A stretch of DNA of 64,000 nt, from positions 186,001 through 250,000 of the forward strand of contig NZ_JPRN01000006.1 in the NCBI RefSeq assembly GCF_000737715.1. The letters run 5' to 3'. Position 1 is the first letter of the stretch, and each line of letters begins with the position of its first letter. The position numbers and the translations under genes were made by a program. Below, one piece after another: positions 63,628 through 64,000 of the stretch. A model generated the notes under the pieces. That model worked only from the letters and a program-made list of their open reading frames with translations, was not told where the DNA came from and made no database searches. The stretch comes from Chryseobacterium sp. JM1 (lineage in GTDB: Bacteria > Bacteroidota > Bacteroidia > Flavobacteriales > Weeksellaceae).

Positions 63628-64000
63628 TCAGATCGCTTTTCTCAGTTTTTTATAGAAAGCTTCTTCCAGATCTGCGATATGAAGCATAGATTTTGAAAGA
63701 TTGTTGTAGATATCGCTTTTTGAATTCCTGTTTTTGTAAACACGGGCAATATCCACGGCAAAGTCTCTCCACAGGTCACCAATCGCAGTGATTTCTTTGG
63801 ACAGCTCTTTTAATTCATCATTTTTAAGGATGACCGCTGCTTCCTGAAGAAAAGCTCCATAGATAAATCTGAAACCGCCACCACCAGTACCAATCTCTTC
63901 CTGCATTCTGATCAGCTGTCCGAGATAATGGTTAGTGACTTTAGTTCCTTTCTTTGCTGCCCATTTCGGGATGCTCTTGGCGACCCATCTCATGGCTTTT
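63628..64000 (-). CDS. C-terminal part of a BtrH/DUF4872-like protein (5' truncated)
   Basis: The frame is open through the right window edge, so the gene's N-terminus lies outside. The visible 124 residues contain GTGGGGFRFIYGAFLQEAAV and a helical end (LHIADLEEAFYKKLRKA), which resembles the C-terminus of BtrH N-terminal domain/DUF4872 proteins from aryl polyene loci. An internal Met (63993) should not be taken as the start. BtrH-like domains are peptidase/acyltransferase-like, so transfer of an acyl group from ACP is possible. Confidence 0.62.
   Translation of the reverse strand, partial: KAMRWVAKSIPKWAAKKGTKVTNHYLGQLIRMQEEIGTGGGGFRFIYGAFLQEAAVILKNDELKELSKEITAIGDLWRDFAVDIARVYKNRNSKSDIYNNLSKSMLHIADLEEAFYKKLRKAI

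Noticed and set aside
35918..64000. Search for darA/darB, a ketoacyl synthase III gene or an MMPL exporter
   Set aside because: No protein with KAS III features, dialkylresorcinol-type enzyme or large multi-pass RND/MMPL exporter is encoded in the window.
1..64000. tRNA, rRNA, insertion sequences, prophage
   Set aside because: No cloverleaf-like sequence, rRNA segment, transposase motif or phage structural gene was recognised in any gap or frame by reading; a tRNAscan or ISfinder run would be needed to exclude them fully.

Overview
The window looks like chromosomal DNA of a Chryseobacterium-like member of the Flavobacteriia (Bacteroidota). The grounds are low GC, genes without strong Shine-Dalgarno sequences, promoters carrying the Bacteroidota -7 element TANNTTTG, T9SS type A sorting tails on secreted proteins, several lipoproteins, and a flexirubin-type pigment locus with a tyrosine ammonia-lyase close to that of Flavobacterium johnsoniae. 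This is read from the sequence and remembered families; no database search was run.

Left part, 1-15000: mostly housekeeping and envelope genes. It holds an acyl-CoA thioesterase, a remnant of a GxxExxY gene (828-980), a 2-hydroxyacid dehydrogenase, a BspA-type surface protein, a serine hydrolase lipoprotein, an Ig-like lipoprotein and a haem-binding protein. A minus-strand block follows (NUDIX, XerD, dCMP-type deaminase, enoyl-CoA hydratase). A divergent catalase/OxyR pair shares a promoter region. metK is preceded by a SAM-II type riboswitch that begins just after its predicted promoter.

Middle, 15000-34000: a sigma factor with a small downstream ORF, a YjjG-like phosphatase, two PepSY-like proteins next to a two-component system, trpS, and a long minus-strand operon ileS - dksA-like - DUF6576 - DUF2683 - lspA - sanA-like - two lipoproteins. 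At 30452-33942 lies a polymorphic-toxin locus. An 884-residue protein with a papain-like C-terminal domain is followed by two intact Imm35-type immunity genes, with a decayed third copy between them.

Right part, 34000-64000: an M23 peptidase, then a large pigment locus running off the right edge. The plus-strand arm (35918-48956) carries a PaaK-like ligase, tyrosine ammonia-lyase, ketoreductase, ketosynthase, ACP, LpxL-like acyltransferase, RetSat/CrtI-like flavoprotein and a C45-type acyltransferase lipoprotein. A halogenase-like flavoprotein is divergent from the lyase. The minus-strand arm (64000 to 52066) carries a BtrH-like protein, an ABC exporter, a thioesterase, ketosynthases, a chain-length-factor-like protein, ACP, LolA with a LolB-like lipoprotein, a FabZ-like dehydratase, a polysaccharide deacetylase and a GT2-DUF2062 protein. 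The arms converge on a T9SS M36 metallopeptidase. The likely logic is that tyrosine is turned into coumarate, activated, extended by ACP-bound ketosynthase/ketoreductase/dehydratase cycles into an aryl polyene, then esterified and moved to the outer membrane. The dialkylresorcinol genes (darA/darB) expected for a full flexirubin are not in the window. Four copies of an inverted-repeat family occupy gaps inside this locus and flank both ACP genes.
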